Assembly (NCBI GenBank): GCA_026075535.2
Contig: AP026539.1
Span: 12,834,001-12,898,000 of the forward strand
Direction of reading: 5' to 3'
From: Tricholoma matsutake
Taxonomy: Eukaryota > Basidiomycota > Agaricomycetes > Agaricales > Tricholomataceae
Length of the DNA: 64,000 nucleotides
Shown: positions 43,013-54,289 of the stretch, in pieces
Layout of the letters: each line of letters begins with the position of its first letter
Numbering within the stretch: position 1 is the stretch's first letter
Notes under the pieces: model-generated
What the model was told of the DNA's origin: nothing
Seen by the model: only the letters and a program-made list of their open reading frames with translations
Database searches by the model: none
Translations under genes and position numbers: made by a program

Positions 43013-44241
43013 TTATTAAATATGTAATACAAAGTCCATTTAATGCACTTAGGGATAGTTCACATATTTTTAACCTCCCTCACGAGAGCTTGAAGAAAAA
43101 TTGATTAGCCCTTGCGAAGACGTGAGGAACTAATATAACTAATATAGATTAAAAAAATACCCCCCGATGCAAACACAGGGGGGAGACAATTAATTATACT
43201 ATTTAAAATTCTGCAAAAACAAAAAACCACCCCCCCTGTTTTGTGGGAGGGGAGGGAGTGGTGGTGCATTGTGTTTCGGTGTGGAGGTGGTGACACGGCC
43301 GTTAGCACCCGTTCCACCCTACAAGCAAAGCTCGCAGTGGTGGGGTTTGGGTGTTGGGGTGCCGTCTCCTTCTCGTAGACCCCACGATCCACCCCATAAG
43401 CAGATGCTCATGGTGGTGGCGTGGTGTCCCCTGTGTGTCCCTTGTCTCCTCCTCCCTTGTCTCCCCCTCCTCATTGTCATTCCACCCACTGTCCACCCCA
43501 CGAGCAGTTGCTCGTGAGGCTGGTGGTGAGTGGTGTGTCGTTCAGGGTGCCGTCTCATCATCCCCACCCCCTCATCGTCCCCCCCTCATCGTCCCTTGCC
43601 GCCCTCATCTTGTCCAGTGCTGGTGCCCATCACCTTCCCCTCATCTCCCCCTCCACCCTCCACCCTCTCATCTCCCCCTCCACCTTCTCGTCTCCTGCTC
43701 CCTGTCTTCGTTGTTGTTGTCATCACTTCCTTGTCTCCCTCCCCATCCCTCTTTGTCTCCATGGGTGTTCATGGTGGGGCCCTGGCAGCGTCGTCTCGCA
43801 TCCCTCCGCTGTTACCAACAGCTTAGAACCTAGAAAAACAGTTAGTGTAAACTCAAAATCAAAGGGAAAAAAAAAACTTGCCAGTCTGTCCGTCCGTCCA
43901 TTGTTACCCTGTAGTTTAGGACCTAAAAAACAAAAGAAAGATGTTAGTTAGTTTAGAAAACAAGAAACGAATGAAAAAAAAAAAACTTACCATGGTTTGG
44001 GCTGCTTGTGTCCGTTGATGGGCATTGGCCCCTCTTGACGGCATGGGAGTGGGAGTGGGAGTGGGTATGGTGGTGGTGGTGGTGGTTGAGGTGGGGAGGC
44101 AGCTGTGGTCATGGTCGTCATCGTTGGTGGTGGTGGTGGGAGAATGATGAGCTGGCAGGTGTGGTGACGTGGCTTTGTGCTTTGTCATCACACCTGCGGG
44201 AATGGTATGTAGTGCAGTATGAGCACGTACCTGCAATGACC

Positions 44242-44318
44242 GCTTAGTGTAGTGGTCTTGTTGTTACTGTAAGTTTATGTAATCATATTAGAGCTCTGAG
44301 GTTCAATTCTGCCATGTG
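44242..44318 (+). promoter_or_regulatory. tRNA-like Pol III promoter, NT3 right arm
   Basis: GCTTAGTGTAGTGGTCTTG (A box) and GAGGTTCAATTCTG (B box) on the plus strand point toward the right terminus. It mirrors the left-arm promoter, so both ends of NT3 carry an outward-pointing tRNA-like unit. Confidence 0.5.
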
Positions 44319-44633
44319 TTTCTACTTTTTCTACTATTACTAAGCAATGCTGCTATCATTCCTATTGGAATCCTATGTTGTCCGATGTCTCTGCATAACC
44401 TCGGAATATTCCTATGTGATTCCTATGGCCAGAAATTCCTAGGAAATTCTGATGGTCCAATCGGATTCTGATTGGACTGCATCAGACTGGACTAGGACTG
44501 AACCTGCCATTTCATGTCAATTTGGCTGGTGAAAATGACATCAGAATATGGTCAGATTCTGATCGGACTCCAATCGGAATCATCAGAATCATCGGATTCC
44601 TATAGGAATTTGGGGGGGAGTGTAAAGACCTCC

Positions 44634-47600
44634 GATTGATGTGGAAGCATTTCTTGATAGTGGTGCTACAGGATTATTCATTAATCAATCCTTAATTACT
44701 GGAAACGGTAATAACACACACAAGCTAGTGGAACCTATAATGGTGTACAATATTGATGGAACAGTCAATCATGGAGGAACTATCAAGGAGGAGGTGACTA
44801 TGATCCTAAAGTATCAGGAGCATCAGGAGCGAGCAGTATTTGAAGTGTGCAATCTTGGGAAAACCAATCTAATAATAGGATGTCCATGGTTATGGAAGCA
44901 TAATCCTGAAATTGTTTGGAAAACTGGGAAAGTACAAATGACTCATTGTCCTAAGGAATGTAATGTGTATGGGAGGAAGATGAAGAAGGGAAAAAGGAAA
45001 AAGAAAGAGAAAGAACGTCCGAGAAAGTATTCTGTTACGATGGAGGAAGTGGAGGATGAGGAAATGCCAAATGGGGAAGTTCCGATCATGATCGAGAAAG
45101 AAGAGCAGAAGCAAACCTTTAGAGCAATTCGTGGAGGACACTCATGGGACAAGAATATCATGAAGATGGAGAAGCCAGTGGAGGAATGGGTACCAAAAGT
45201 GTATCATGAATATCTGTCAGTGTTCCAGAAGAAGGAGTCTGAGCGAATGCCAGTGTGGAAGCCATGGGATCATGCGATCGAGATGAAGCCAGGGTTTGTG
45301 CCAAAGAAGTCAAAGGTATATCCGTTATCTCCAATGGAACAAGAAGAAGTGGATGCGTTTCTGAATGAGCAATTGCGCAAAGGATACATATGACCTTCGA
45401 AATCACCGCAGACGTCACCAATATTCTTTGTGCCAAAGAAAGACCAAAGAAAGAGGATGTGTACAGACTATAGGTATCTGAATGAGTGGACAGTGAAGAA
45501 CGCATACCCCCTGCCGTTAATCTCAGAAATAATTGACAAGGTGGGAAAAGCCAAGGTCTTTACAAAATTGGATTTACAATGGGGATACAACAATGTACAA
45601 ATAAAGAAAGGAGATGAGTGGAAGGCTGCATTTGCCATGCGTCGAGGATCCTTCGAGCTGCTTGTCATGTTTTTGGGATGACTAATAGTCCCCCGACCTT
45701 TCAAAATATGATGAATGACATTTTCAAGGATGTAATAGACAAAGGCGTGGTAATAATATTTATTGACAACATTCTGATATTCACGGAGGATGAAGAGAAT
45801 CATGAGGCGATAGTGCAGGAGGTGTTACGGAGGTTGGCAGAGAATGATCTATTTCTGAAAACGGAGAAGTGTGTGTTTGGGGCAAGCGAAATCGAGTTCC
45901 TAGGATTATTGATCGGCCCTGACGGGATCAAAATGGATCCGATCAAGGTACAGGCAATCACAGATTGGCCTGCACCCACCCATGTCAAGGAGGTTCAAGC
46001 CTTCCTGGGACTCACAAATTATTATTGTCACTTTGTGCACAATTTTTCTAAAATTGCCACACCCTTACATAACCTTATGCGAAAGGGAGTAGTGGGGAGG
46101 TGGGGAGAGCAGCAGCAGACAGCATTTGAGGAGTTGAAGAGGAAGTTTGTGGAGGGACCAATATTAGCCCCAGTAGATTTCACACGCCCTTTGCGAGTGG
46201 AATCCGATGCATCCAATTTTGCTACTGGAGCAGTATTATCAATGCTGTGCGAAGATGACAAATGGCATCCTTGTGCATACTTGTCAAAAGGGTTGAATGA
46301 TGTGGAGAGGAATTATGATGTGCATGACAAAGAGATGTTGGGGATAATATGAGCGTTGGAGGCATGGAGGCATTATTTGGAAGGATGTATGCATCAGATT
46401 GAGATCTGGACGGATCATCAAAATCTGCAATACTTCATGTCCACTAAAAAGCTTAATCGCAGGCAAGCACATTGGGCACTATTCCTATCACATTTCAATT
46501 TTCACTTGGTCCACAAAGTGGGAAGCTTAATGAGGAAAGCAGATGCATTATCTGGATGTATTGATCATAAAAGGGGGGTGGAGGAGGACAATAAGAATGT
46601 TACCTTGCTCAAACATGAATACTTTTGCATTTGCACTATGTGTCAAGGGCATCTATTAATAGATAGCTCGGAAACAGAAATGTTGTCTAAAATTAGACAA
46701 TGTTCGGAAATGGACGATGAAGTAGTGGAAGCTGTGAAAGCTCTGAAGGGAGAGAAGAAAGGTAATATTAAAGGAGATGAATGGGCTGAGGAACAAGGGT
46801 TGGTGTTGTTTCGAGGAAAAGTGTATGTACCAAAGGATCAGGATTTGCGAAGGGAGATCATCCAGTTACATCATAATATGCCAACTGCCAGACACCCAGG
46901 AAGATGGAAGACATTGGAATTAGTAATGAGAAATTATTGGTGGCCTGGAATTTTGAAGTATGTGTTGGGGTATGTGGATGGATGTGATACATGCATGAGG
47001 GGGAAGAAATATCCAGAAAAACCTGCAGGAAAATTAATGCCAAACCCTATACCTAAAGCGCCGTGGCAAGATATATCTGTGGATTTTATTACTGGATTAC
47101 CCGAGGCTCAAGGGTACGATGCATATTCGTAGTATGCGACCGCTTCACAAAGGAGGTCCATATTATTCCTACTACTACAGAAACCTCATCATTAGGCTTG
47201 GCGTGCCTCTATCTAAATCAGGTATGGCAGTTACATGGGTTACCCGATACCGTTATCTCCGATCGCGGACCATAATTTGCTTCTGCATTTATGCAAGAAC
47301 TGAACAACATATTGGGGATTCAAACTAAATTATCTATGGCATATCACCTGCAGACTGATGGGCAGACAGAGAGAATGAACCAGGAGTTGGAGCAGTACCT
47401 ACATATGTTTGTCAACTACCAACAGACTGACTGGCCCAAATGGCTGGCAATTGCCAAATTTTCCCACAATAACAAATTCCATTTGGGTACTCATATATCA
47501 CCCTTTTTTGTGAATTATGGATATCATCCTCGCATGGGAGTAGAACCCAGAAGGGAAGTCAAAGTACAGTCGGAAGACTTTGTATCTAAGATGCAAAAGG

Positions 47601-48220
47601 TACAAGAGGAAGCAGAGGCAGCATTGAAGAAAGCACATGATGACATGATGTGACACGCAGATTGTACTCGAGCGCGCGCTGCAGAGTACAAAGTTGGTGA
47701 CTTGGTGTGGCTAAGTACCAAGGACCTAAATATTCCATGACCTTCGAGGAAACTTACGGAAAAACAAGTTGGCCCATATGCGATCTCTAAAGTGATCTCA
47801 CCTAATGTGGTAGTGCTAAAATTACCCTGATCATTCAAGATTGATCCCGAGATTAATGTATCCCGCCTACACCCTTACCACCTGCCCACTATTCCTGGCC
47901 AACAAACTACTCCGCAACCTCCGATAATAGTAGAAGGTGCTCCAGAATACATAGTTGAAGAACTTCTAGACTCACATCTTTGACGGAACAAATTGGAGTT
48001 CTTAATAAAGTGGAAAAACTATACCAATGAAAATAATTTGTGGGAACCCGAAGAGAATTGTAAGCGAGTGTGTAATGTGATCGCCCAATTCTTTAAATGT
48101 AATCCAAATGCTCCACGTTGCATTGCGAGAATGGTGTATGAGGGGATGAAATTCTGGCCTTACAAAAATTTCACAGAGGGGACAGACGTAATATTTTCTC
48201 GCCTGGAAGTCGAGGCATAA
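44634..48220 (+). pseudogene. TE-T pol, part 2: PR, RT, RNase H, integrase, chromodomain
   Basis: Protease FLDSGATGLFIN (about 44650). RT is interrupted by TGA at 45391 and by a one-T deletion in the run at 45670-45674. The catalytic YxDD box reads FIDNILIF (about 45760), Asp to Asn, so RT would be inactive even if read. RNase H has ESDASNFATG; TGA at 46350 replaces an expected Arg. Integrase has the zinc region RHPGRWKTLE...CDTCMRG, a frameshift near 47123, SDRGP followed by TAA (Gln expected), and HLQTDGQTERMNQE. The chromodomain is YIVEELLDSHL...LIKWKNYT. Further TGAs lie near 47651, 47739, 47829 and 47981. The frame ends at 48218-48220. Confidence 0.88.
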
Positions 48221-48231
48221 AAGGGGGGTAA

Positions 48232-48633
48232 TGTTAGGAAACCACCCCATTACCTAATAAATTTTCATTTTTATTTTATTATGTCGAATTACGCTACATG
48301 ATGCCAAATAATGCTACACTTTGATAGCGTGAGAATTTTATTTCGCACGCATCAATATGTATGTGCATGTATGAACACGTCGGTAACAACAATGTACAAT
48401 ATATGTAACATAGTATATAAACCCTAAATATACACCTAGGGGACCCCAGTTGTGTTCTCTTAGGTATTCCACCTACGTTTTTGGTGTGAAAGGCCTATCT
48501 CAACAAACTCACCTATTAATAACCCCTCGCATCAAAACCATCAATTTCCCCATCATGAGCGTGGATCCCACCCTCTTCTTGTAGAGAGAACCCACATGGT
48601 CTTAGCTAGCAGATAGTGGGTGTCGCCCTAACA
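48232..48633 (+). repeat. TE-T 3' LTR
   Basis: 402 bp, preceded by the polypurine tract GGGGGGTAA and followed by the CGGGG target duplication. Confidence 0.92.
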
Positions 48634-48744
48634 CGGGGGAGGGGGGGCACAATACTAATAAATAATTAAAAGTACAAAGAAAATCCCTCCCCACATGAAG
48701 TGCGGGGGAGGGGGAGGGGATGCAACCCCGCTGTTGTCTGTCCT

Positions 48745-48960
48745 TCCACCCACGATCCACCCCACGAGCAGTTGCTCGTGAGGCTGGGGGTAGGTGGCTT
48801 GTCATTGTTGTCGTTCCACCCACGATCCACCCCATGAGCAGTTGCTTGTGAGGCTGGGGGTGGGTGGTGCATTGTCGTCTCCTATCCCTGCACCTGGGCG
48901 CTGTTCCACCCATGTTCCACCCCACGAGCTGTTGCTCGTGAGGCTGGGGGTGGGTGGCTT
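48745..48960. repeat. GAGCA/TGCTC hairpin modules, NT2 right arm
   Basis: Three modules with a period of about 80-90 bp. Each reads CCACCCCACGAGCA, GT, TGCTCGTG then AGGCTGGGGGTGGG. The palindrome CACGAGCA/TGCTCGTG is perfect in the first, and CATGAGCA/TGCTTGTG keeps G-T pairing in the second. Confidence 0.7.
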
Positions 48961-49852
48961 GTTGTCGTTCATTGCTGTCATCCCCTGTCTGGATTTCTGT
49001 TTTTTTCTTTTTTTTTTGGGGGGGTTGGGCACGTCAGTGCGACATGGCCCAAGTACAGAGGTTGGTGGGTGCTTACTAGGCAGGTACCCCCCTTCCAGGG
49101 TCTCCTGGCATCCCTCTGCACCCTCCTAGCCCATGTCGACAGCCTCACATCCCATTAGAATGGGGAGGAGGGGATTGCATGGGTGTGGGTGTAGGTTGCG
49201 TGTGTTTTGTCGTGGCAGGTCATCCCCAGTAGTATACAACCTAACAAGCAATAAATTACAATTAGTTAGTTTATAAAAACAAAAACAAAAAGCAAATGAA
49301 AAAAAACTCACATAGGGCCCATGTTGGCTCGTTTGCAGGTGGTGGCGTCGTTCCTAGTAGATTATAACCTAGAAAACTAAAAAAATGAGTTAGTTAGTTT
49401 ATTAAAACAAAAACCAAATGAAAAAAACTTACTTAGGGCCCAAACGACATGATCTGCATCGTTTGGGCCTGTGTTCTGTCCAATCACGTCGTTTGGGCCC
49501 ATGTTATGTCTGGCAGTCAAGTAGAACCTATAAAACAAATGAAACAAGTTAGTTAGTATGAAAAAACAAGAAGCAAATGAAAAAAAAAACATACTTAGGC
49601 CCCAAATGATGTGATCTGCATCGTTTGGGCCTGCGTTCTGTCCAGTCGGCTCGTTTGAAGGTGGTGGTGATGGTGGCAATGGGCGTGGGAATGGTGGTGG
49701 TGGGTGCGCATGCAGTGGTGGTGGTGGTTGTGAGCTGGCAGTCACATCTCACTTGTTATGTGTATGCATACTTATCAATTATTCCGTTAATGGCTGTGAT
49801 TAACTACGTACCTTGGTTGGGTAATAAAAGTATTAAATGTATGCCCAAGAAT

Positions 49853-49925
49853 CATTGCTTGGTAGCTCAGTGGTTGAGTGTGCTGTTATGTATGCAGACC
49901 CAAGGTCGAGTGTTCAATTCTTGAT
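49853..49925 (+). promoter_or_regulatory. tRNA-like Pol III promoter, NT2 right arm
   Basis: GCTTGGTAGCTCAGTGGTTG contains a perfect A-box consensus (TAGCTCAGTGG). GTGTTCAATTC about 45 nt downstream fits the B box GWTCRANNC. It points to the right terminus of NT2. Confidence 0.6.
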
Positions 49926-50183
49926 GTGTGTCAAACTTTTATTTGGGAAAGCACGTGCATTCCGGTTATTCCGGTTAGTCCAGTTATTCCTGTTATTCCG
50001 GTTGTGATGAGTCCAGTCAGATTCCGGGGATTCCGGCTGTAAATTGGATCCTTATTCCGACCGGAATTGTGCTGCATAGGGAAAACTACATACAAAAAAA
50101 TTCCACTGGATTCCAGAAATTCCAGAAATTCTGGCCGGATGAACTGGAATCCAACCGGAATAGGTGGGGGAGTGTAAAGTACT

Positions 50184-51545
50184 CACAAGCAGTTCAAAAA
50201 GACTACGGTTGGTATGAAAGGCTGCCTTCCACTCATCTCCCTCCTTTATCCTCACATTATTGTAGCCCCAATGGACGTTGAGCTTGGTGAAGTATCGGGC
50301 TCCATGGAGCTGGTTCATGAGTTCAGAGATGAGAGGTAATGGGTAGCAATTTTTGACCATGACATTGTTGAGCCTTCTGTGGTCAAAGTGAGCCATCCTT
50401 CTTCCTGACAAAGAAAAAGGGAGAGGCCATGGGTGACTTTGATGGTCGAATACGTCCAGAGGCCAGGTGCTCGTCGATGAACTGGTCAAGCTGTCATTGT
50501 TCTTCAGGAGAGAGAGGATAGACCTTGCTGGATGAAGGGGTTGCACTAGGGGTGAGTTCGATCATGTGATCCCATGGCTTGCACGCAGGAAGAGAGTCAA
50601 ACAACTCCTTGGAGAACACGTCTCCAAACTCATGGAGATGAGGGAGCAAGGAATTAGTAGAGGATTTAACAGCATTGTTTTTGTGGAAGGCCTCAGTGAG
50701 GCGTTGGGATATGTTCGATGTAGCACACACCTCGTGCAATGGACAAATCACAGTGTAGAAGATCCGATCACCTTCCTCCACTTCCTCTGGCTCCTCCTCA
50801 TCATCATCATCATCTGAGTCCGGCATCAGATCAGGAACCCCTTCCAACTCCACTTCAGGTATAGGCAGGGTCCAGCAAGACACCTCTGAGTACATTGTAT
50901 TGCAGCCTTCTGTCCATGATGTTCTTGCCTGGCTTCTGTGAAACAAGTACAATAGCGGGATGGACATCGGCTCATGGTAACCTCCCCAGTACGCCAGTCG
51001 ACCTCTGGGCTATGGTCTCGAAGCCATGGATAGCCCAAAATCACCTTTTGCTTTCCTAATTGAGTGACAGCACAAAGGGCATGCTCACTATGATCTTTGT
51101 AATGGAGGACCAGGTCTACAACCTCTCGGATGGCACCAGATTCATTTGGGGACCCATCCACATTATACACAGGTATCGGATGCGAGAGTGAGCAAGTATT
51201 TAGGCAATGTTGTTGTGTGAGATGGGCATTGATGAAGAGACCGCTCACACCAGAGTCCAGGAGCACAGAGACACCGAGTATCTGTCTTGTCTGCAGTTCA
51301 ATTGCTAGGTTCAAGGAATGTGTAGAGGGAGTGGATGCAACAATATATTTGCATGGTAGTTTATGCTTCCATGATTTAATTTTGGGGTGTGGAGCAGAGG
51401 GAGAGATGGGAAGAGCAGGTACGTCTTCAGCCAACTTCGAAGGGTCAGAGAGGGGAACAGTCACAGAAATGGATTCATTCTCCGGGGATTCAACTGACAA
51501 GACTTCAAAGTGGTTATGGACAGGCAGTGAGGGTGTATGATTCAC
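50184..51545 (-). pseudogene. TE-D protease and partial RT
   Basis: Protease VLLDSGVSGLFIN lies at about 51250. A frameshift lies near 50870, and TGG has become TGA in the EEQ*QLDQF motif (about 50496-50494). The RT part includes [15 protein letters not shown], with KLNVHWGYNNV where TE-C has KLDVRWGYNNV (the first catalytic Asp is Asn here). It ends at SLFELLV at the NT2 junction. Confidence 0.8.
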
Positions 51546-52820
51546 TCACTGCAAATAGAAAAATCCTGCTCCTCTACAACTTCTGACTTGATCTCCTCTG
51601 CAACCTGATCCTTTGCTTCCTTGACATCTACAAACACCAACAAGTCTTGGAGGAGTTCATCTCGCCCCTTGGGGGTGAGCATGCAGATATCCTGACGATG
51701 GGGACATGCTCCAGCCCTGTGCCCAGTTTCTCCACAATGGTGGCAGAGATCCAACCTATGTGCACGGCTGCAGGCTGCATCAACATCCATTGGTACTGGG
51801 ACATTGATGGCTGGTGTGGGAGTTTGATGAACAGGAATGGGGTTAAGGTGGGGAAGGGTTTGATTGAAGGTGTAGGGTGCATGAGTGGTAGTTGGAGCAT
51901 GGAATGCAGCATTAAACGCCGCATTTGTGAGTTGGTTCTCATCACAGAGTGAAGCAGCTTCATACCAAGCATAGATATCATCGTCCGCTGGGCGCCCTTC
52001 CAACATCTGTGCAATCTGGTCCTGAATTTCTCGGTTGAGGCCCCGTCAGAACTTCACCACCACTGGTAGCCCACTCCCATATCCTGCCATGTCCACCAAA
52101 TCCTTAAACTCATCAATATAATTGTCCATGGATCGACGCGCCTGGTGGTAAGAGGATGACTCAAGTCATGTCACTGCTCGGTGGTGCTCATTGAGGGGAC
52201 AAAAGTGGGGTACAAACTCGACTTGAAAGTCACCCCAAGTGGAGAAAGGTAGAGAACTGAGTTCTTTAGTTTGATGCAGAATACGGTCCATGTAGAGATA
52301 GGCACATTCAGATTTCATGTATGTGAAGGCCCAATAAATTTTTGCAGCCTCATCGACGAATTGATGCGACTGGAGATTGATGTATAACTCACAGGAATTA
52401 AGGAATGCATGTCCCTGTGCACATGCACCATTAAATTCAGCAGGGGGAGACGGTTTGATCTGGGTGCACTCTTTAGTGGGCATGTTTGGCAGTACATCGT
52501 TGTTGGGTGCACTTGGAGTCGCAATGGGAGGAATATTGGTCGTAGGGTTAGTCTGGAGGGTCCTGACGAAGTTGTTGATCGTAGATTTAAGCGAATCAAT
52601 TTGTGTGCGTATTCTGGAAACATCGCTTTCAAGCACATCGAGGTGCTCTGATGCGTCCATGTTGCTAGGGGGTGTGTTTGGCAAAAATGGTGGTGCAGTA
52701 AAGGTGAGACTGTCTGGAATGGTGTGTAGGGAGTCTGTAGAGCTTTGGGAAGTGTCGTCCACTCCGCACCTGCCTATCTTGGGCAGTGCATTCGCAATTT
52801 TGGGCCTTAGGGGAGAGTTT
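51542..52820 (-). pseudogene. TE-D gag
   Basis: Aligns along its length with TE-C gag: ESDVSRIRTQIDSLKS, GACAQGHAFLNSCELYI, AGYGSGLPVVVKF and zinc knuckle CHHCGETGHRAGAC. TGA codons at 52168-52166 (VT*LES) and 52049-52047 (KF*RGL) are at the same codons as in TE-C. It lacks TE-C's first TGA (it reads GDFQVEF there). Confidence 0.85.
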
Positions 52821-52825
52821 TCTAC

Positions 52826-53251
52826 TATAAGGGCAACCTCAGCCTCTAGCAAAGGGAAATCCAAAGTTAAAATTACACTACACAGTACAGGGATTGGGGA
52901 CACACATAGCAAAGGGAAATCCGAAGAGAAAACTCTAAGGATCCCTTTGCCGATGCCCAATATATGTGAAGACGACAAAAATCAAATAATAACCTAAAAA
53001 TAGAACAGGCAGAGATAGGCAGATCAAGGCCGCCGAATGACATCATACCAAGGGGTAGATGTCGGAAGGGGTGCTCCGCCTCTAAATATAAAACTGTCAA
53101 CATGCACAAACATGATAGAAAGGGAAAATTAGTAATAAAATCCGGAAAAATCATAGAAAATGAAGGATAGAAGGAAATGAAGTGAGGAAAAATATAGAAC
53201 AAACGTAAAAAATAGGAGAAACACACAGGGCACCCCCCTAGTCCCCTTACA
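52826..53251 (-). repeat. TE-D 5' LTR
   Basis: 426 bp on the minus strand, starting TGTAAGGGGACTAGGG and ending CCCTTATA like TE-C. The primer site AGAAAACTCT follows it directly, and AGAGTTTTCT is present inside the LTR. Confidence 0.85.
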
Positions 53252-53639
53252 GACTCTGACAGCAGGGGTTCTGGTAGGGATGACTTGTAGTTACAACAAA
53301 ATTGTTTTTTCTCAACTCATATGGACTTGGTGCCTCCTTTTATCAGAGATTTTGAAGATAAATTGTGGTAGCCCTGGAGCCATTTGGTGTGAATCCATCC
53401 TCACAGCTGTGGTCAGCACATTGTTGATCGACTCATATGGCCAGAATAATGTTTTCAACAACCAACTATATATTTCCCCTGTCCTCAATAGTTGTAACTA
53501 GATGTTAGGTAGGACCTTCTCAGTCTTGTTATTGAAATCTTGTTTGGGAATTTCTCTTTGTATGAGTCCTCCAGGAGGGAGTACGAGTACTGGGATTCCT
53601 CCAGGCCTCTGTGAGGGAGTCTAAAGTTCAGTGAAATCT
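53252..53639. other. Unassigned interval left of a transposase fragment
   Basis: No supported gene. It may contain the eroded C-terminal part of the mariner-like fragment to its right, but I could not align it. Confidence 0.35.
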
Positions 53640-53905
53640 CTTAACACTTGGACCAAACACTGGGGAATTACAATGTCCATCTGCCTATACCTTGGTCTGA
53701 TGTCAACTAGGAGCTTAATTGTTCTTGGAAGGCTCATCAAGGAATCCATGCTGTTCAGGGTTATACTGTGCCATGTGTTGCATATAGTCATTTTGTAGTG
53801 GTTCATTATGTTCCTTGGCAATAATCTTGAGCTTCTTGTGAGACATTCCAGCATGTTCCAGTTCCCAGTGGATAGTAGTATTAGTAAACAGATACAAAGT
53901 GGTTT
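53640..53905 (-). pseudogene. Tc1/mariner-like transposase fragment
   Basis: Minus-strand frame LFTNTTIHWELEHAGMSHKKLKIIAKEHNE...MAQYNPEQHGFLDEPSK. This is the end of the helix-turn-helix domain and the first catalytic Asp region (GFLDE) of the DDE_3-type transposase common in mushroom genomes. Three stops follow within 20 codons and I cannot follow the rest. A scrap of a dead element; no TIRs were found. Confidence 0.6.
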
Positions 53906-53950
53906 TGTTTCAAGAGATTGAACAGCTCATCCAGAAACCAGTCTGGTCAA

Positions 53951-54283
53951 TGTTATCATAGTTGCAGGATAACCGGAATGAGAAGCTAGAAGAATAATGT
54001 CATGACCTCAGTGGGGGTTAAACACTTTATATTGAGTAGTAGTACCTAGAATAATAATGTCATACTACTACGAAGTAAGTAAAGAATATAATAAAGTAAA
54101 GTAATGGGACTTACACCTCAGTGGGGGTTAAACACTGAGGTGCTGAAATACAACTATGGGTGTTACATAGTAACAAGAATAGGGGTAAGGAATAAGTAAA
54201 TGATAGGGGAAGATATAAAGTAATGATGAATAAATAAGTACCAGGTATAATTAGCATCATGGAGGTGCTCGGATATGACAACA
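53951..54283 (-). repeat. Copia 3' LTR
   Basis: 333 bp, starting TGTTGTCATATCC (54283 leftward) and ending GATAACA. It contains a perfect inverted repeat CACCTCAGTG, 9 nt, CACTGAGGTG (54115-54143). A partial repeat of the same segment (CCTCAGTGGGGGTTAAACAC) lies at about 54005. Confidence 0.75.
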
Positions 54284-54289
54284 CTCCCC

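Larger units (their letters stand above)
42663..44633. mobile_element. NT3: non-coding TIR element inside TE-T protease
   Basis: 1,971 bp, with a 9 bp duplication GATTGATGT at 42654-42662 and 44634-44642. Ends are AAACTTTGCACTCCCCC and, inverted, GGTCTTTACACTCCCCC. Left arm: a GGAGTCC/GGAATCC array (about 42695-42800), a minus-strand tRNA-like promoter, and C/G hairpins (about 43160-43260). GAGCA modules lie at 43310-43530, followed by C-rich then GTGGTGG sequence. Right arm: a plus-strand tRNA-like promoter (44242-44318), a GGAATCC array and the terminus. Excising it restores VIDVEAFLDSGATG in TE-T protease. No coding capacity. Confidence 0.88.
40414..48633 (+). mobile_element. TE-T: complete Ty3/Gypsy chromovirus, inserted in NT2
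   Basis: An 8,220 bp element that includes the nested NT3 (1,971 bp). LTRs of 400 and 402 bp start TGTTAGG and end CCTAACA. The 5 bp duplication is CGGGG at 40409-40413 and 48634-48638, inside a C/G hairpin of NT2. By eye the LTRs differ at about twenty positions, mostly C/T and G/A, so it is older than TE-C. Internal order is self-type primer site, gag, pol (protease split by NT3) and polypurine tract AAAAGGGGGGTAA. Stops, frameshifts and a mutated RT active site make it inactive. Confidence 0.93.
39811..50183. mobile_element. NT2: non-coding TIR element split by TE-T
   Basis: The left terminus GTAATTTACCCTCCCCCACC (from about 39813) and right terminus GGTGGGGGAGTGTAAAGTAC (to 50183) are inverted partners. 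Removing TE-T and one CGGGG leaves about 2.15 kb, the same size as NT1 and NT3. The left arm has a GGAGTCC array (39838-39970), a tRNA-like promoter and hairpins. The right arm has GAGCA/TGCTC modules (48745-48960), units with GGGCCCAAACGA palindromes (49310-49640), a tRNA-like promoter (49853-49925) and a GGAATCC/TTCCGG array. Unlike NT1 and NT3 there is no target duplication. TE-B lies on the left and minus-strand TE-D on the right. Confidence 0.8.
50184..53251 (-). mobile_element. TE-D: truncated Ty3/Gypsy element, same family as TE-C
   Basis: Minus strand. 5' LTR (53251-52826), gag, protease and the first half of RT are present. The element is cut within RT (GLFE(L)LV motif) by the NT2 right terminus at 50183, and the rest is not on the other side of NT2. 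It is easily aligned with TE-C at protein level. Frameshifts and stops make it inactive. Confidence 0.88.

Noticed and set aside
43351..43951. Ser/Pro/His-rich ORFs of 160-176 codons inside NT3
   Set aside because: They are translations of C-rich repeats in several frames at once. There is no codon-level conservation with the same region of NT1 or NT2.
49853..49925. Functional tRNA gene
   Set aside because: A and B boxes are good, but I cannot fold a proper acceptor stem or anticodon arm. Related copies lie at fixed positions in NT elements.
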